From the NCBI RefSeq assembly GCF_900475315.1, contig NZ_LS483369.1:310001-374000 (forward strand): 64,000 bases of DNA, read 5' to 3'. How positions within the stretch are numbered: the stretch's first letter is position 1; each line of letters begins with the position of its first letter. Of this stretch, positions 1 to 7,635 are shown in pieces. This DNA comes from Neisseria cinerea (lineage in GTDB: Bacteria; Pseudomonadota; Gammaproteobacteria; Burkholderiales; Neisseriaceae). The translations under genes and the position numbers were made by a program. Below the pieces are notes generated by a model. That model worked only from the letters and a program-made list of their open reading frames with translations. It did not search any database and had not been told where the DNA came from.

Positions 1-366
1 GAAACCCACCGTCAGGCATTGGTTGCCGCCGTTACCGGCGAGAAGGCGCATAAATTCTTCCTCGGCACCGACTCCGCGCCGCACGCCAAATCCGCCAAAG
101 AAAACGCCTGCGGCTGCGCCGGTATGTTCAGCGCGATGACCGCCATCGAGCTTTACGCCGAAGTGTTTGAAAAAGCAGGCGCGTTGGACAAACTCGAAGC
201 CTTTGCCTCGAAAAACGGCGCAAGGTTCTACGGCATTCCTGAAAATACCGACACGATCACCCTCGTCAAACAAAGTCAAACCGTTCCCGCAAGTGTTCCC
301 TACGGCGACGGCGAACTTGTCCCGATGCGCGCGGGCGGCGAAATCGGCTGGACGGTGCAGTTTTGA
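1..366 (+). CDS. pyrC: Dihydroorotase, C-terminal part (5' end outside window)
   Basis: The open frame runs from the first base to a TGA at 364-366 and gives the last ~121 residues of a class II dihydroorotase, the enzyme that cyclises N-carbamoyl-aspartate to dihydroorotate in pyrimidine synthesis. Seen: [16 protein letters not shown], where Asp-18 of the Thr-Asp-Ser-Ala-Pro-His motif is the family's metal/catalytic aspartate region, followed by CGCAGMFSA and the conserved helical C-terminus. The start lies upstream of the window. The next gene begins 18 bases downstream on the same strand but is compositionally foreign, so the two probably do not form an old operon. Confidence 0.93.
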   Translation, partial: ETHRQALVAAVTGEKAHKFFLGTDSAPHAKSAKENACGCAGMFSAMTAIELYAEVFEKAGALDKLEAFASKNGARFYGIPENTDTITLVKQSQTVPASVPYGDGELVPMRAGGEIGWTVQF

Positions 367-384
367 AAAAATTGGAGATATAAA

Positions 385-867
385 ATGAGCTATTTAAATT
401 TAGATGATGATATGTATTTGGTTTATGATTTTAAAAAAGATATGAAAAATAGAAAAAAGAAGGAGCATATTGAAGATACAAGATTACTGTCATTGAATGA
501 CGAAAGTATCTTTGGCATCAAAAAAGACAAAGGATTGTTTGCGTCGGATGAATGGTGGGCTAATATTGATTCCGGACAGATTATCACCAGAAGCGTTTCC
601 GGAGTAATATCGTCAATATATGAGGCAGGAATGGAAAGAAGAAACATACCGAATAGTTTTAGTTTTATAGATGGTGAAGGCATCGTAAGGAATGAAAGTA
701 TGTATATGATGAATAAATCCGACAGACATTTATTTTGTGAAGGGAAAAAAATTGCTATTTTTTACGCGTATGACGAATTAAAAATATCAAAACAAAGAAA
801 AGGAGACGTAATTGATTTGGAAAACAACTATGTTGAGCAAGTCATTGAAATGGCAATTTCAAAATAA
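385..867 (+). CDS. AT-rich orphan protein resembling CdiI-type (DUF1436) immunity proteins
   Basis: 160 residues, with a good ribosome site (GGAGAT) nine bases before ATG. The gene is clearly AT-rich with many AAA/ATA/TTA codons, unlike pyrC and nusB on either side, which suggests transfer. No signal peptide or membrane segment is visible; it should be cytoplasmic. The core SDEWWANIDSG, the segment after it (RSVSGVISSIYEAGM) and PNSF resemble, from memory, the DUF1436/CdiI family that neutralises contact-dependent-inhibition toxins. No toxin, CdiA/TpsA or MafB gene is nearby, so it would be an orphan immunity gene. Directly after its stop, in the same frame, is a short GC-rich coding remnant. 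Function is inferred; that it is a real gene is likely. Confidence 0.7.
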   Translation: MSYLNLDDDMYLVYDFKKDMKNRKKKEHIEDTRLLSLNDESIFGIKKDKGLFASDEWWANIDSGQIITRSVSGVISSIYEAGMERRNIPNSFSFIDGEGIVRNESMYMMNKSDRHLFCEGKKIAIFYAYDELKISKQRKGDVIDLENNYVEQVIEMAISK

Positions 868-957
868 TCAGATGACGCCGGTGCCCAAGCCTACCAACTG
901 GCCGATGGCGTCGGCAAAGTGGCCGATGCCGTCAAAAACCAAACCGGCCAACATTGA
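868..957 (+). pseudogene. Short GC-rich coding remnant, in frame after the immunity-like gene
   Basis: Immediately after the TAA of the preceding gene the frame stays open for 29 codons to a TGA at 955-957. The peptide is alanine- and glycine-rich (QLADGVGKVADAV, then KNQTGQH). Base composition switches abruptly from AT-rich to GC-rich at the stop codon. It has no start codon or ribosome site of its own. I read it as the residual 3' end of another, displaced coding sequence, possibly the C-terminus of whatever occupied this slot before the AT-rich gene arrived. I do not recognise the parent protein. Confidence 0.4.
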
Positions 958-971
958 TCGAACGGTCAAGC

Positions 972-1007
972 AAAATGCCGTCTGAAAGGTTTTTCAGACG
1001 GCATTTG
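972..1007. terminator. Inverted uptake-sequence pair forming a bidirectional terminator
   Basis: ATGCCGTCTGAA (975-986) and its reverse complement (993-1004) form a 12-bp stem with a short loop, flanked by A and T runs. It lies between the plus-strand pyrC side and the minus-strand nusB and can serve both. Confidence 0.85.
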
Positions 1008-1037
1008 TGTATTTTCCGATTCGGATTTTCCGGAGTA

Positions 1038-1463
1038 TCAACGGCGTTTGGGCTCGTCAGGGCGGATTTGGGCGGCGAGTTTGTCGAGGATGCCATTGAC
1101 AAATTTGTGCCCGTCCGTACCGCCGAAGGTTTTGGTTACTTCGATGGCTTCGTTGATGATGACGGGGTAGGGTGTTTCGGGCATGGCGGACAGCTCGTGG
1201 CAGGCGGTCAGCAGGACGGCGCGTTCGATGGGGTTGAGGTCTTTTTCATCCCTGTCGAGCAGCGGGCGGATTTGTCGGATGTACTCTGCCGCATTAGTTT
1301 GCGTGCCGAAGAAAAGTTTGTTGAACAATTCTTCGTCTGCCTTGGCAAAGTCGGACATTTCGCGGATGTTTTTAGCAATCTCGGGTGCTGCGGTGCGGTT
1401 GATAAGGGATTGGTAAACGGCTTGTACGGCAAGCTCGCGTGAACGGCGGCGGGCTGTTTTCAT
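1038..1463 (-). CDS. nusB: Transcription antitermination factor NusB
   Basis: 141 residues, the usual length. The all-helical family is recognised from the N-terminal RRRSRELAVQAVYQS (arginine-rich, RNA-binding), and near the C-terminus NEAIEVTKTFGG and FVNGILDKLA. NusB binds BoxA RNA with NusE (S10) and supports processive antitermination on rRNA operons. It lies downstream of ribH on the minus strand, the common ribH-nusB pairing of proteobacteria; the 77-base gap contains a single uptake sequence (1496-1507). The convergent terminator at 972-1007 ends the unit. Confidence 0.95.
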   Translation of the reverse strand: MKTARRRSRELAVQAVYQSLINRTAAPEIAKNIREMSDFAKADEELFNKLFFGTQTNAAEYIRQIRPLLDRDEKDLNPIERAVLLTACHELSAMPETPYPVIINEAIEVTKTFGGTDGHKFVNGILDKLAAQIRPDEPKRR

Positions 1464-1540
1464 GATTTTTCCTTGAAACGGTTGGGCGGCACGGTATGCC
1501 GTCTGAAATGGAAAGGGCGTATTGGTGTACGCCCTGTTTG

Positions 1541-2017
1541 TTATTCTTCGTCTTCAAACTGTTCTTCGAGCAGGAGGTTGACGAGGTTGGCGCATTCGAC
1601 GGCGACTTTGGCGGCATCCGAGGCTTTTTCTTCAATCCGTTCGATTGCCTGTGCGTCGTTTTCCGTGGTCAGGACGGCATTGGCAATCGGGATGTTGTAG
1701 TCGAGTGCGACGCGGCTGACCCCTGCGCCGGATTCGTTGGAAACCAGCTCGAAATGGTAGGTTTCGCCACGGATGACGACGCCGATGGCAATCAGTGCGT
1801 CAAACTTTTCGGAAGAGGCAAGGTTCATCAGCGCGATCGGGATTTCAAGTGCGCCGGGTACGGTGGCGACGGTAATGTTTTCGTCTGCCACGCCCAATTC
1901 TTGGAGGGTGCGGCAGCAGACTTTGAGCATTTCGCTGCCGATTTCGTTGGTGAAACGTGCCTGTACGATGCCGATGCGGAGGTGTTTTCCGTCAAGGTTG
2001 GGGGCGATGGTGTTCAT
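1541..2017 (-). CDS. ribH: 6,7-dimethyl-8-ribityllumazine synthase
   Basis: 158 residues, full length. Lumazine synthase condenses 3,4-dihydroxybutanone phosphate with the ribitylamino-uracil to give the riboflavin precursor. Seen: [13 protein letters not shown] at the N-terminus, the substrate loop [11 protein letters not shown], the catalytic-region [10 protein letters not shown], and a C-terminal helix rich in Ala/Glu. The ribosome site AAAGGA is separated from ATG by a run of six C, an unusual mononucleotide spacer. The gene heads the ribH-nusB unit. No flavin riboswitch is apparent upstream; the DUF2185 gene ends 47 bases away with one uptake sequence between. Confidence 0.95.
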   Translation of the reverse strand: MNTIAPNLDGKHLRIGIVQARFTNEIGSEMLKVCCRTLQELGVADENITVATVPGALEIPIALMNLASSEKFDALIAIGVVIRGETYHFELVSNESGAGVSRVALDYNIPIANAVLTTENDAQAIERIEEKASDAAKVAVECANLVNLLLEEQFEDEE

Positions 2018-2064
2018 TGGGGGGTCCTTTGGTATTCGGAGGTTTCGGAATGCCGTCTGAAGGG

Positions 2065-2388
2065 TCAGTCCTTAGGTTGCCAGTCGGCGACGGTTTGGAA
2101 TGTGCCGTCTTCGGCAAGCTCCCATGCGCTGCCTTCGGGTTGTGAGAGCAGGGCGTCGATTCCCGGGTTGGTTCTGGTGATTTCGGCAATGCTGAGGATG
2201 CTGAAGTTGTCCGGATCGTCGGTGTATTCGTCGGTCTCGTCGCCGCTGAAGAAACGCCAGCCGCTGTCATTTTCGAAAACGGGGGCTTCGCGGTAGAGGA
2301 AGCCGACGGGCTGGTTTTGTTTGACTACGGCATGGGTGGCGATACAGCGGTCGAGTGCCGAGGAAAGTGCTTGTGCAAATGCGTTCAT
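2065..2388 (-). CDS. DUF2185-type conserved protein
   Basis: 107 residues from the ATG at 2386-2388; an upstream in-frame ATG would add 13 residues (positively charged, not conserved-looking) and is less likely. Seen: [20 protein letters not shown], then an Asn-Pro and [12 protein letters not shown]. This matches my memory of DUF2185, a small cytoplasmic domain seen alone or with polymorphic-toxin immunity proteins; its biochemical role is not established. It lies upstream of ribH on the same strand and may be co-transcribed. Confidence 0.72.
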   Translation of the reverse strand: MNAFAQALSSALDRCIATHAVVKQNQPVGFLYREAPVFENDSGWRFFSGDETDEYTDDPDNFSILSIAEITRTNPGIDALLSQPEGSAWELAEDGTFQTVADWQPKD

Positions 2389-2601
2389 GGTGTGAATGCG
2401 CCGGGATGAATTGGCAAATTTTACCACGATTCTTGCGTTGTCGGCAGACGGTAGGGGTTTGAATCAAGTTTTCATTTCCTTAACCGGAGTGCGATATACA
2501 GGCGGTTTGGTGGTACAATATGCACCGTGTTCAGCCTTAAGGTGTTTCTGTATTTTTGAAGTATGGAAACGCATTCAGGCTGTTTTTTGCGGAAGACGGT
2601 A

Positions 2602-3321
2602 ATGAAGAACGATGTTTTGAAACAGCAGGCACATACTGCGATACAGAAAAAGCTGGGCTATGAGTTCCGCGATATTTCGCTTTTGCGGCAGGCTTTGACG
2701 CACAGGAGCTGCCATGCGAAACACAATGAACGGTTCGAGTTTGTCGGTGATTCGATTTTGAATTATACGGTGGCGCGGATGCTGTTTGATGCGTTTCCGA
2801 AGTTGACGGAGGGCGAGCTGTCGAGGTTGAGGGCAAGCTTGGTCAATGAGGGTGTGTTGGCGGAGATTGCGGTGAAAATGGATATCGGAGAAGGTCTGTA
2901 TTTGGGAACGGGCGAGTTGAAAAGCGGCGGCTTCAGACGGCCTTCGATACTGGCGGACGCGATGGAGGCGATGTTTGCCGCCGTCAGCTTCGATGCGGAT
3001 TTCAACACGGCGGAAAAGGTGGTGCGCCATCTTTTCTCGGAGCGTGTCAAACGTGCCGATTTTCAAAATCAGGAGAAAGACGGTAAAACCGCGCTTCAGG
3101 AGGCGCTTCAGGCACGCCGCTTTGCCTTGCCCAAATACCGTATCGAAGAGCAAATCGGCCATGCCAACGACAGTATGTTTGTGATTTCCTGCGATTTGGG
3201 CGAACTGGGTTTCGTATGCCGTGCCAAAGGGACGAGCCGTAAGGCGGCGGAGCAGTCGGCGGCGAAAGAGGCGCTGCAGTGGCTGGAAGAAAAGCTGCCG
3301 CTGAAGAAGAAAAAGAAATGA
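2602..3321 (+). CDS. rnc: Ribonuclease III
   Basis: 239 residues from the ATG at 2602; the frame is open further upstream, but family length and alignment favour this start. RNase III cleaves double-stranded RNA in rRNA processing and mRNA decay. Seen: the signature NERFEFVGDSILN (residues ~38-50) holding catalytic Glu and Asp, SILADAMEAMFAA for the second acidic site, and a C-terminal double-stranded-RNA-binding domain (KTALQEALQA to the KAAEQSAAKEAL motif), ending in a lysine run. The coding sequence contains an AG-dialect uptake sequence (2932-2943) encoding part of GFRRPS. It is followed 48 bases later by era, the conserved rnc-era pair. Confidence 0.95.
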   Translation: MKNDVLKQQAHTAIQKKLGYEFRDISLLRQALTHRSCHAKHNERFEFVGDSILNYTVARMLFDAFPKLTEGELSRLRASLVNEGVLAEIAVKMDIGEGLYLGTGELKSGGFRRPSILADAMEAMFAAVSFDADFNTAEKVVRHLFSERVKRADFQNQEKDGKTALQEALQARRFALPKYRIEEQIGHANDSMFVISCDLGELGFVCRAKGTSRKAAEQSAAKEALQWLEEKLPLKKKKK

Positions 3322-3369
3322 GGCGGCGTGTGTGAATATGCCGTCTGCAACGTGGACATGAAAGCAAAT

Positions 3370-4293
3370 ATGGATATTGAAACCTTCCTTGCAGGGGAAC
3401 GTGCCGCCGACGGATACCGTTGCGGCTTCGTAGCGATTGTCGGTCGTCCGAATGTCGGCAAATCAACGCTGATGAATCATCTGATCGGTCAGAAAATCAG
3501 TATTACCAGCAAAAAGGCGCAGACGACGCGCAACCGTGTAACGGGGATTTATACCGACGATACCGCGCAGTTCGTGTTTGTCGATACGCCCGGTTTTCAA
3601 ACCGACCACCGCAACGCGCTCAACGACAGGCTGAATCAAAATGTTACCGAGGCACTCGGCGGTGTGGATGCCGTGGTTTTCGTCGTGGAGGCGATGCGCT
3701 TTACCGATGCCGACCGTGTCGTGTTGAAACAACTGCCCAAGCACACGCCGGTTATTTTAGTGGTCAACAAAATCGACAAGGATAAGGCGAAAGACCGTTA
3801 CGCGTTGGAGGCGTTTGTTGCCCAGGTGCGCGCCGAATTTGAATTTGCGGCGGCGGAGGCAGTCAGTGCGAAACACGGTTTGCGGATTGCCAACCTGTTG
3901 GAGCTGATTAAGCCGTATCTGCCCGAAAGCGTGCCGATGTATCCCGAAGACATGGTTACGGACAAATCGGCGCGTTTTTTAGCGATGGAAATCGTGCGTG
4001 AAAAATTGTTCCGCTATTTGGGCGAGGAATTGCCTTATGCGATGAATGTCGAGGTGGAGCAGTTTGAGGAGGAAGATGGTTTAAACCGTATTTATATTGC
4101 CGTTTTGGTCGACAAAGAAAGCCAAAAGGCGATTTTGATCGGCAAAGGCGGAGAACGTTTGAAGAAGATTTCCACCGAGGCGCGGTTGGATATGGAAAAA
4201 CTGTTTGATACCAAAGTATTTTTGAAGGTATGGGTCAAAGTCAAATCCGGTTGGGCGGACGACATCCGCTTCCTGCGGGAACTGGGTTTGTAA
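3370..4293 (+). CDS. era: Ribosome-assembly GTPase Era
   Basis: 307 residues from ATG 3370 (MDIETFL). An in-frame ATG four codons upstream and a longer extension are possible but lack family support. Era binds the 3' end of 16S rRNA during 30S maturation. Seen: G1 GRPNVGKST (25-33), the switch region with QTTR, G3 DTPG, G4 NKID, and a C-terminal KH domain with IGKGGERLKKI. It is translated in series with rnc, and the inverted uptake-sequence terminator at 4349-4384 closes the operon. Confidence 0.96.
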   Translation: MDIETFLAGERAADGYRCGFVAIVGRPNVGKSTLMNHLIGQKISITSKKAQTTRNRVTGIYTDDTAQFVFVDTPGFQTDHRNALNDRLNQNVTEALGGVDAVVFVVEAMRFTDADRVVLKQLPKHTPVILVVNKIDKDKAKDRYALEAFVAQVRAEFEFAAAEAVSAKHGLRIANLLELIKPYLPESVPMYPEDMVTDKSARFLAMEIVREKLFRYLGEELPYAMNVEVEQFEEEDGLNRIYIAVLVDKESQKAILIGKGGERLKKISTEARLDMEKLFDTKVFLKVWVKVKSGWADDIRFLRELGL

Positions 4294-4348
4294 ACCCTTA
4301 AAGGACAACCTGATTCGCCGGCGGTTTTAAACCCTGTCGGAGCTGGGC

Positions 4349-4384
4349 AAAAATGCCGTCTGAACGTGTTTCAGACGGCATTTT
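4349..4384 (+). terminator. Uptake-sequence terminator after era
   Basis: ATGCCGTCTGAA at 4353-4364 and its reverse complement at 4370-4381, preceded by A-run and followed by TTTTG; terminates rnc-era. Confidence 0.85.
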
Positions 4385-4650
4385 GTTTGATGGAGATATT
4401 TCGGCGGCGGTTTGCCCGTATGTTGTCATTTGGCGGTCTTTCTGCCGGGTTTTATCCGATTTTACTGCTGTAACGGTGACGAAAGGCGGAACCGGGGGAT
4501 TTATCGTCAATAAGGCGGCAGTGGTGGGTGGTTTGGAGCAGTATCGGTATCCGTAGGTATTTTGAATGCCGGCTGTTTTCTGAAGAATCTCCGGACGTTT
4601 GATAGGTGTCATCATATGTTCGGGGATTTTTCATTGCTATCACTACGTTC
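4385..4650. other. Gene-free stretch between era and the autotransporter
   Basis: About 265 bases with mixed composition and no open frame with a credible start, ribosome site and neisserial codon pattern. The short frames that cross it look like chance. It may be decayed coding DNA, but I cannot name a parent. Confidence 0.5.
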
Positions 4651-4651
4651 A

Positions 4652-4716
4652 ATGATTTAAATCAAAAAATAATCATAAATAATTATCCATATATGTCATC
4701 ATAATTATGATATACT
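4652..4716 (+). promoter_or_regulatory. AT-rich regulatory region of the autotransporter: FNR-like palindrome, second palindrome, -10
   Basis: Three elements are visible. ATGAT-TTAA-ATCAA at 4652-4665 matches the FNR consensus TTGAT-N4-ATCAA in all but one base. ATCATAATTATGAT at 4698-4711 is a perfect 14-base palindrome. TATACT (4711-4716) or the overlapping TGATAT (4708-4713) could be a -10; there is no good -35, which fits an activator-dependent promoter. With TGATAT as -10 the FNR-like site would centre near -61.5. The AT-rich hexamers at 4668-4686 also loosely resemble a Fur site. Confidence 0.4.
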
Positions 4717-4791
4717 AATTATAAATAACTATATTGTTATTTAAGAATGGGCTTGAAGTTGTTTTTAAACTATAAACAGGAGAATGAACCG

Positions 4792-6057
4792 ATGAAACTG
4801 AAACCATCAGCAAAACCGTTTGTTGCAGTAATGTTCTTGATGACGGCGAATGCTTATGCCGCCGATACCGTTCCCACGGGAACCATGCATAAAAATGGTT
4901 CGGTCGCATTGGGCAAGGACTCGAAGGCGGGGGAAAATGCCTCCGCGTTGGGAGATAAGGCGGCTGCAGCGGGTTATAAGTCTGTGGCAGCGGGGTATGA
5001 TTCAAACGCTTCGGGTTTAAGCGCGTCTGCTTTCGGCAGCGAGGCTAAGGCGGAAGCATTGCGGGCGGTTGCCGTCGGCTTTAGGGCGAATGCGAAAGGA
5101 ACCAATGATATTGCCGTTGGCGGCGCATCAAAGGCTTCCGGCGGACAGTCGGTGGCGGTCGGGTTGATGTCGCAGGCAACAGGATTGCGTTCTGTCGCAG
5201 TGGGTGAAAGTGCTAAGGCTGCCGATATTGATGCAGTTGCATTCGGACGAGGCAGTGAAGCCAATGCGCTCAGTTCCACTGCGGTCGGTGATAGGGCGAA
5301 AGCCAACGGTACGCAGGCAGTCGCGTTGGCATCTGCTGCAGAGGCAAACGGTTATCAAGCGGTAGCGGTCGGTACGCGCGCGGTTGCCGAAGAAATCAAC
5401 AGCGTGGCATTGGGTGTGGAGTCTTCCTCTACCGCGCTCAACGGCTTGGCTGCCGGTACGCGCGCACGGGTGCGGAAGTCCGGCGGAACGGCTTTGGGGG
5501 CAGGTGCTGCCGCATTTGAGGAAAAATCTGCCGCTTTGGGTTATAAGGCGGAGGCGCATCAGCAAAACTCCGTTGCACTTGGTACGGACAGTATCGCCGA
5601 TACTGCCGCAGGTGTTGCCGGTTATGATTTTGCAACAGGAAGTATATCTGCTGAAACCGGTAAGGCATGGGTATCGACTTTGGGGGCGGTATCGGTCGGC
5701 AGTGAGAAACACAGCCGTCAGATAACAAATGTTGCGGCCGGAACAGCGGATACCGATGCGGTTAATGTCGCGCAGGTCAAAAAAATTGCTGCTCAGACGG
5801 AAATCGGCATGGGTAAACTCAAAGAGCGCGCCGATTCAGGTTCTGCCGCTGCAATTGCGGTCGGCAGCCTCGGACAGGCATACCTGCCGGGACAAGGTGC
5901 GGTTTCGCTTGCAAGCGGCATATGGCGGGGTAAAACCGGTTACGCTTTGGGGTTCTCAAAAGTATCTGCCGGAGGCAAGTGGTTGTTTAAAGGCTCGGCA
6001 GTCGGAGCGACAAAAGGCGGTGCAGGCGGCGGTGCGAGCGTTACCTATTTCTGGTAA
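4792..6057 (+). CDS. YadA-type trimeric autotransporter with almost no stalk
   Basis: 421 residues from ATG 4792, preceded by AGGAG at a nine-base spacing; an in-frame ATG 15 codons upstream is less likely because it would displace the signal peptide. Domains: signal peptide (about 1-23, ending NAYA), a head of roughly 270 residues made of about 14-residue left-handed YadA-head repeats with the recurring pattern (S/A)VA(V/L)G and alternating A/S-rich stretches, a neck motif (TDAVNVAQVKK, about 330), a very short coiled-coil segment (about 20 residues), and a C-terminal anchor of ~70 residues ending in the aromatic Phe-Trp. Such proteins insert as trimers through the BAM system and present the head as an adhesin. 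There is no long coiled-coil stalk, so the head would sit close to the membrane. I do not recognise it as NadA, NhhA or Hsf. Confidence 0.85.
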   Translation: MKLKPSAKPFVAVMFLMTANAYAADTVPTGTMHKNGSVALGKDSKAGENASALGDKAAAAGYKSVAAGYDSNASGLSASAFGSEAKAEALRAVAVGFRANAKGTNDIAVGGASKASGGQSVAVGLMSQATGLRSVAVGESAKAADIDAVAFGRGSEANALSSTAVGDRAKANGTQAVALASAAEANGYQAVAVGTRAVAEEINSVALGVESSSTALNGLAAGTRARVRKSGGTALGAGAAAFEEKSAALGYKAEAHQQNSVALGTDSIADTAAGVAGYDFATGSISAETGKAWVSTLGAVSVGSEKHSRQITNVAAGTADTDAVNVAQVKKIAAQTEIGMGKLKERADSGSAAAIAVGSLGQAYLPGQGAVSLASGIWRGKTGYALGFSKVSAGGKWLFKGSAVGATKGGAGGGASVTYFW

Positions 6058-6131
6058 CAGCCTTCTTGTCCTGTAATCAGTCCGGTTCGGCAGTACGGTA
6101 TCCATACCGTCTGCCGGATTCTAACAATTTG

Positions 6132-6166
6132 ACGGCGGCAAACCGGTTCGGACGGTTTGCCGCCGT
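6132..6166 (+). terminator. Perfect 14-bp hairpin after the autotransporter
   Basis: ACGGCGGCAAACCG (6132-6145) pairs exactly with 6153-6166 around a seven-base loop. There is no U-run after it, so it may be a Rho-assisted terminator or an mRNA 3'-end stabiliser rather than a classical intrinsic terminator. It contains no uptake sequence, unlike most terminators here. Confidence 0.5.
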
Positions 6167-6450
6167 GCTGTATCAACCGGGGTTTACGGATATGGCTTGT
6201 TACATTTTTCCGATTGATTCGGTAAGAAGGGGATATCGAATGGTTTTGGGTACGATATTTTCCTGCTTATAGTTAATTTATTAATATTTATTTATTAAAA
6301 AATATAGTTTTAAATTGGATGAGTATTAATATTTATTGGATTTAAAAAGAATATTCTGAGAGATTTTAAGTCTTTTATAGTTGCATAACCGTCAAAAGCC
6401 AGTTAGCATGAACAGGCTATCAGCATAATTTATTGAAGAGGAGTAACAAT
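6167..6450 (+). promoter_or_regulatory. AT-rich leader of the porin gene; no phase-variable tract seen
   Basis: The stretch becomes strongly AT-rich from about 6265 and ends in a strong ribosome site (GAGGAG, 6438-6443) seven bases before ATG. TATAGT (6377-6382 region) is a possible -10, but I cannot place a convincing -35. The meningococcal porA promoter carries a homopolymeric G spacer; no run longer than four G is present here. Confidence 0.35.
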
Positions 6451-7563
6451 ATGAAAAAATCAGTATTGGCAGTTTGTTTGGCTGCCCTGCCTGTGGCTGC
6501 CGTTGCCGACGTAACGCTGTATGGTCAGGTTAAAAGCGGTATTACCGGCGGTCAGGTAAAAATTAAAGGTGCGCAGGGTACGGAAAAAAGTGCGACTTCC
6601 GTATCGATTCACGACAACGGTTCACGTATCGGCTTTAAGGGCAGCGAGAATCTCGGCGACGGCTTGAAGGCTGTTTGGCAGGTCGAACAGAAAACCGCTA
6701 TCAGCGGGGAGAGTCAGAAATTTGCCACCCGTGATTCGTTTATCGGTTTGGAGGGCGGATTCGGTAAGGTTCGTGCCGGACATTTAAGCAGTGTGTTGAA
6801 TGAGATGGATACCATCGATACATGGCTGTATAAAAACAATGCGGCAGGTTTGGGGATATTTACCCGTACCGGCGAACGCAAGGTCGCCGTCCGTTACGAC
6901 AGCCCGTCGTTTAGCGGTTTCAAGGTAACGGCCAGCTATTCGCCGCGCGATAATTTTGATGCCGAAGACAAATACAAACATGAAAAACCGTCTAAAGAGC
7001 GTTATACCGTCGGGGCAAGCTATTCAAATGCCGGTTTTACGACCAATGTCGCTTACGGACACTATAAGGGCGCGTACAGTCAAAACGGGGCATCCAAGCC
7101 GGCTCAGATTGCCAAGGTTGAAAGCTATTACAACGGCAACAATCTGTTTGTCGGAGCGGGTGTGCAGTATGCCAAGGGATTTGAAACTGCCAATAAATAT
7201 TTGAGCTATTTTACGGATGGGTTCAATACCTATAAAGGTACGGACATCACTAAGGATGCGGAAAAGAATGAAGCCGTAAAAGTGGTCGATGCTGCGGTAA
7301 CTTTAGGTTACAAAATGGGTAACGTTGTTCCGCGCGTTTCTTATGCACACGGCTGGGCGGCAAAAGGTGTGGGCACGGGTGCGACTTATGTCGACAAGTT
7401 TGACCAGATTGTCGTGGGCGGTGATTACAATTTCAGCAAACGCACCGGTTTGCGCGCGCAAGTTGCTCATTTGCGTGTCGGAGGAAATACGCGCTTTGCT
7501 GAAAATCAAAAAGGTAAGGTCGAACGGACTGCCGCAACTTTGGGCATGATTCACAAATTTTGA
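6451..7563 (+). CDS. Trimeric outer-membrane porin of the neisserial PorA/PorB family
   Basis: 370 residues from ATG 6451, chosen because it follows GAGGAG and opens directly on the signal peptide (MKKSVLAVCLAALPVAAVA, cleaved before DVTLYG). The mature part follows the 16-strand porin pattern: SRIGFKGSE-LGDGLKAVWQVEQ, FIGLEGGFGKVRAG, VRYDSPSFSGF, GNVVPRVSYAHG, DYNFSKRTGLRAQ, and the terminal IHKF with the Phe needed for BAM recognition. These conserved blocks are shared by PorA and PorB; the loops match neither as I remember them. It lies in a surface-protein block before lbpB. From memory meningococcal porA neighbours a gre gene, and greB lies 5.8 kb away here, so this could be the positional counterpart of porA, but that is a guess. 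Confidence 0.88.
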   Translation: MKKSVLAVCLAALPVAAVADVTLYGQVKSGITGGQVKIKGAQGTEKSATSVSIHDNGSRIGFKGSENLGDGLKAVWQVEQKTAISGESQKFATRDSFIGLEGGFGKVRAGHLSSVLNEMDTIDTWLYKNNAAGLGIFTRTGERKVAVRYDSPSFSGFKVTASYSPRDNFDAEDKYKHEKPSKERYTVGASYSNAGFTTNVAYGHYKGAYSQNGASKPAQIAKVESYYNGNNLFVGAGVQYAKGFETANKYLSYFTDGFNTYKGTDITKDAEKNEAVKVVDAAVTLGYKMGNVVPRVSYAHGWAAKGVGTGATYVDKFDQIVVGGDYNFSKRTGLRAQVAHLRVGGNTRFAENQKGKVERTAATLGMIHKF

Positions 7564-7585
7564 TTTCTTCTGAAATTATTGCTTC

Positions 7586-7623
7586 AAATGCCGTCTGAAC
7601 TTGGTTTCAGACGGCATTTTTTT
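7586..7623 (+). terminator. Uptake-sequence terminator after the porin
   Basis: ATGCCGTCTGAA at 7588-7599 and its complement at 7606-7617 followed by seven T residues; an intrinsic terminator isolating the porin from lbpB. Confidence 0.88.
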
Positions 7624-7635
7624 GACAGTAAAATA

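Noticed and set aside
954..1442. Long plus-strand frame opposite nusB
   Set aside because: It mirrors nusB; its translation is Gly/Phe/Val-rich with no motif and it has no ribosome site. Similar mirror frames oppose ribH, purF, lbpA, hemH, tgt, thrS and mnmC.
4353..4556. 67-codon frame between era and the autotransporter
   Set aside because: It starts in the terminator's uptake sequence and has no conserved-looking content.
6451..7563. Identification as PorA
   Set aside because: Loops do not match PorA as I recall them and the phase-variable G tract of the porA promoter is absent; only family membership is claimed.
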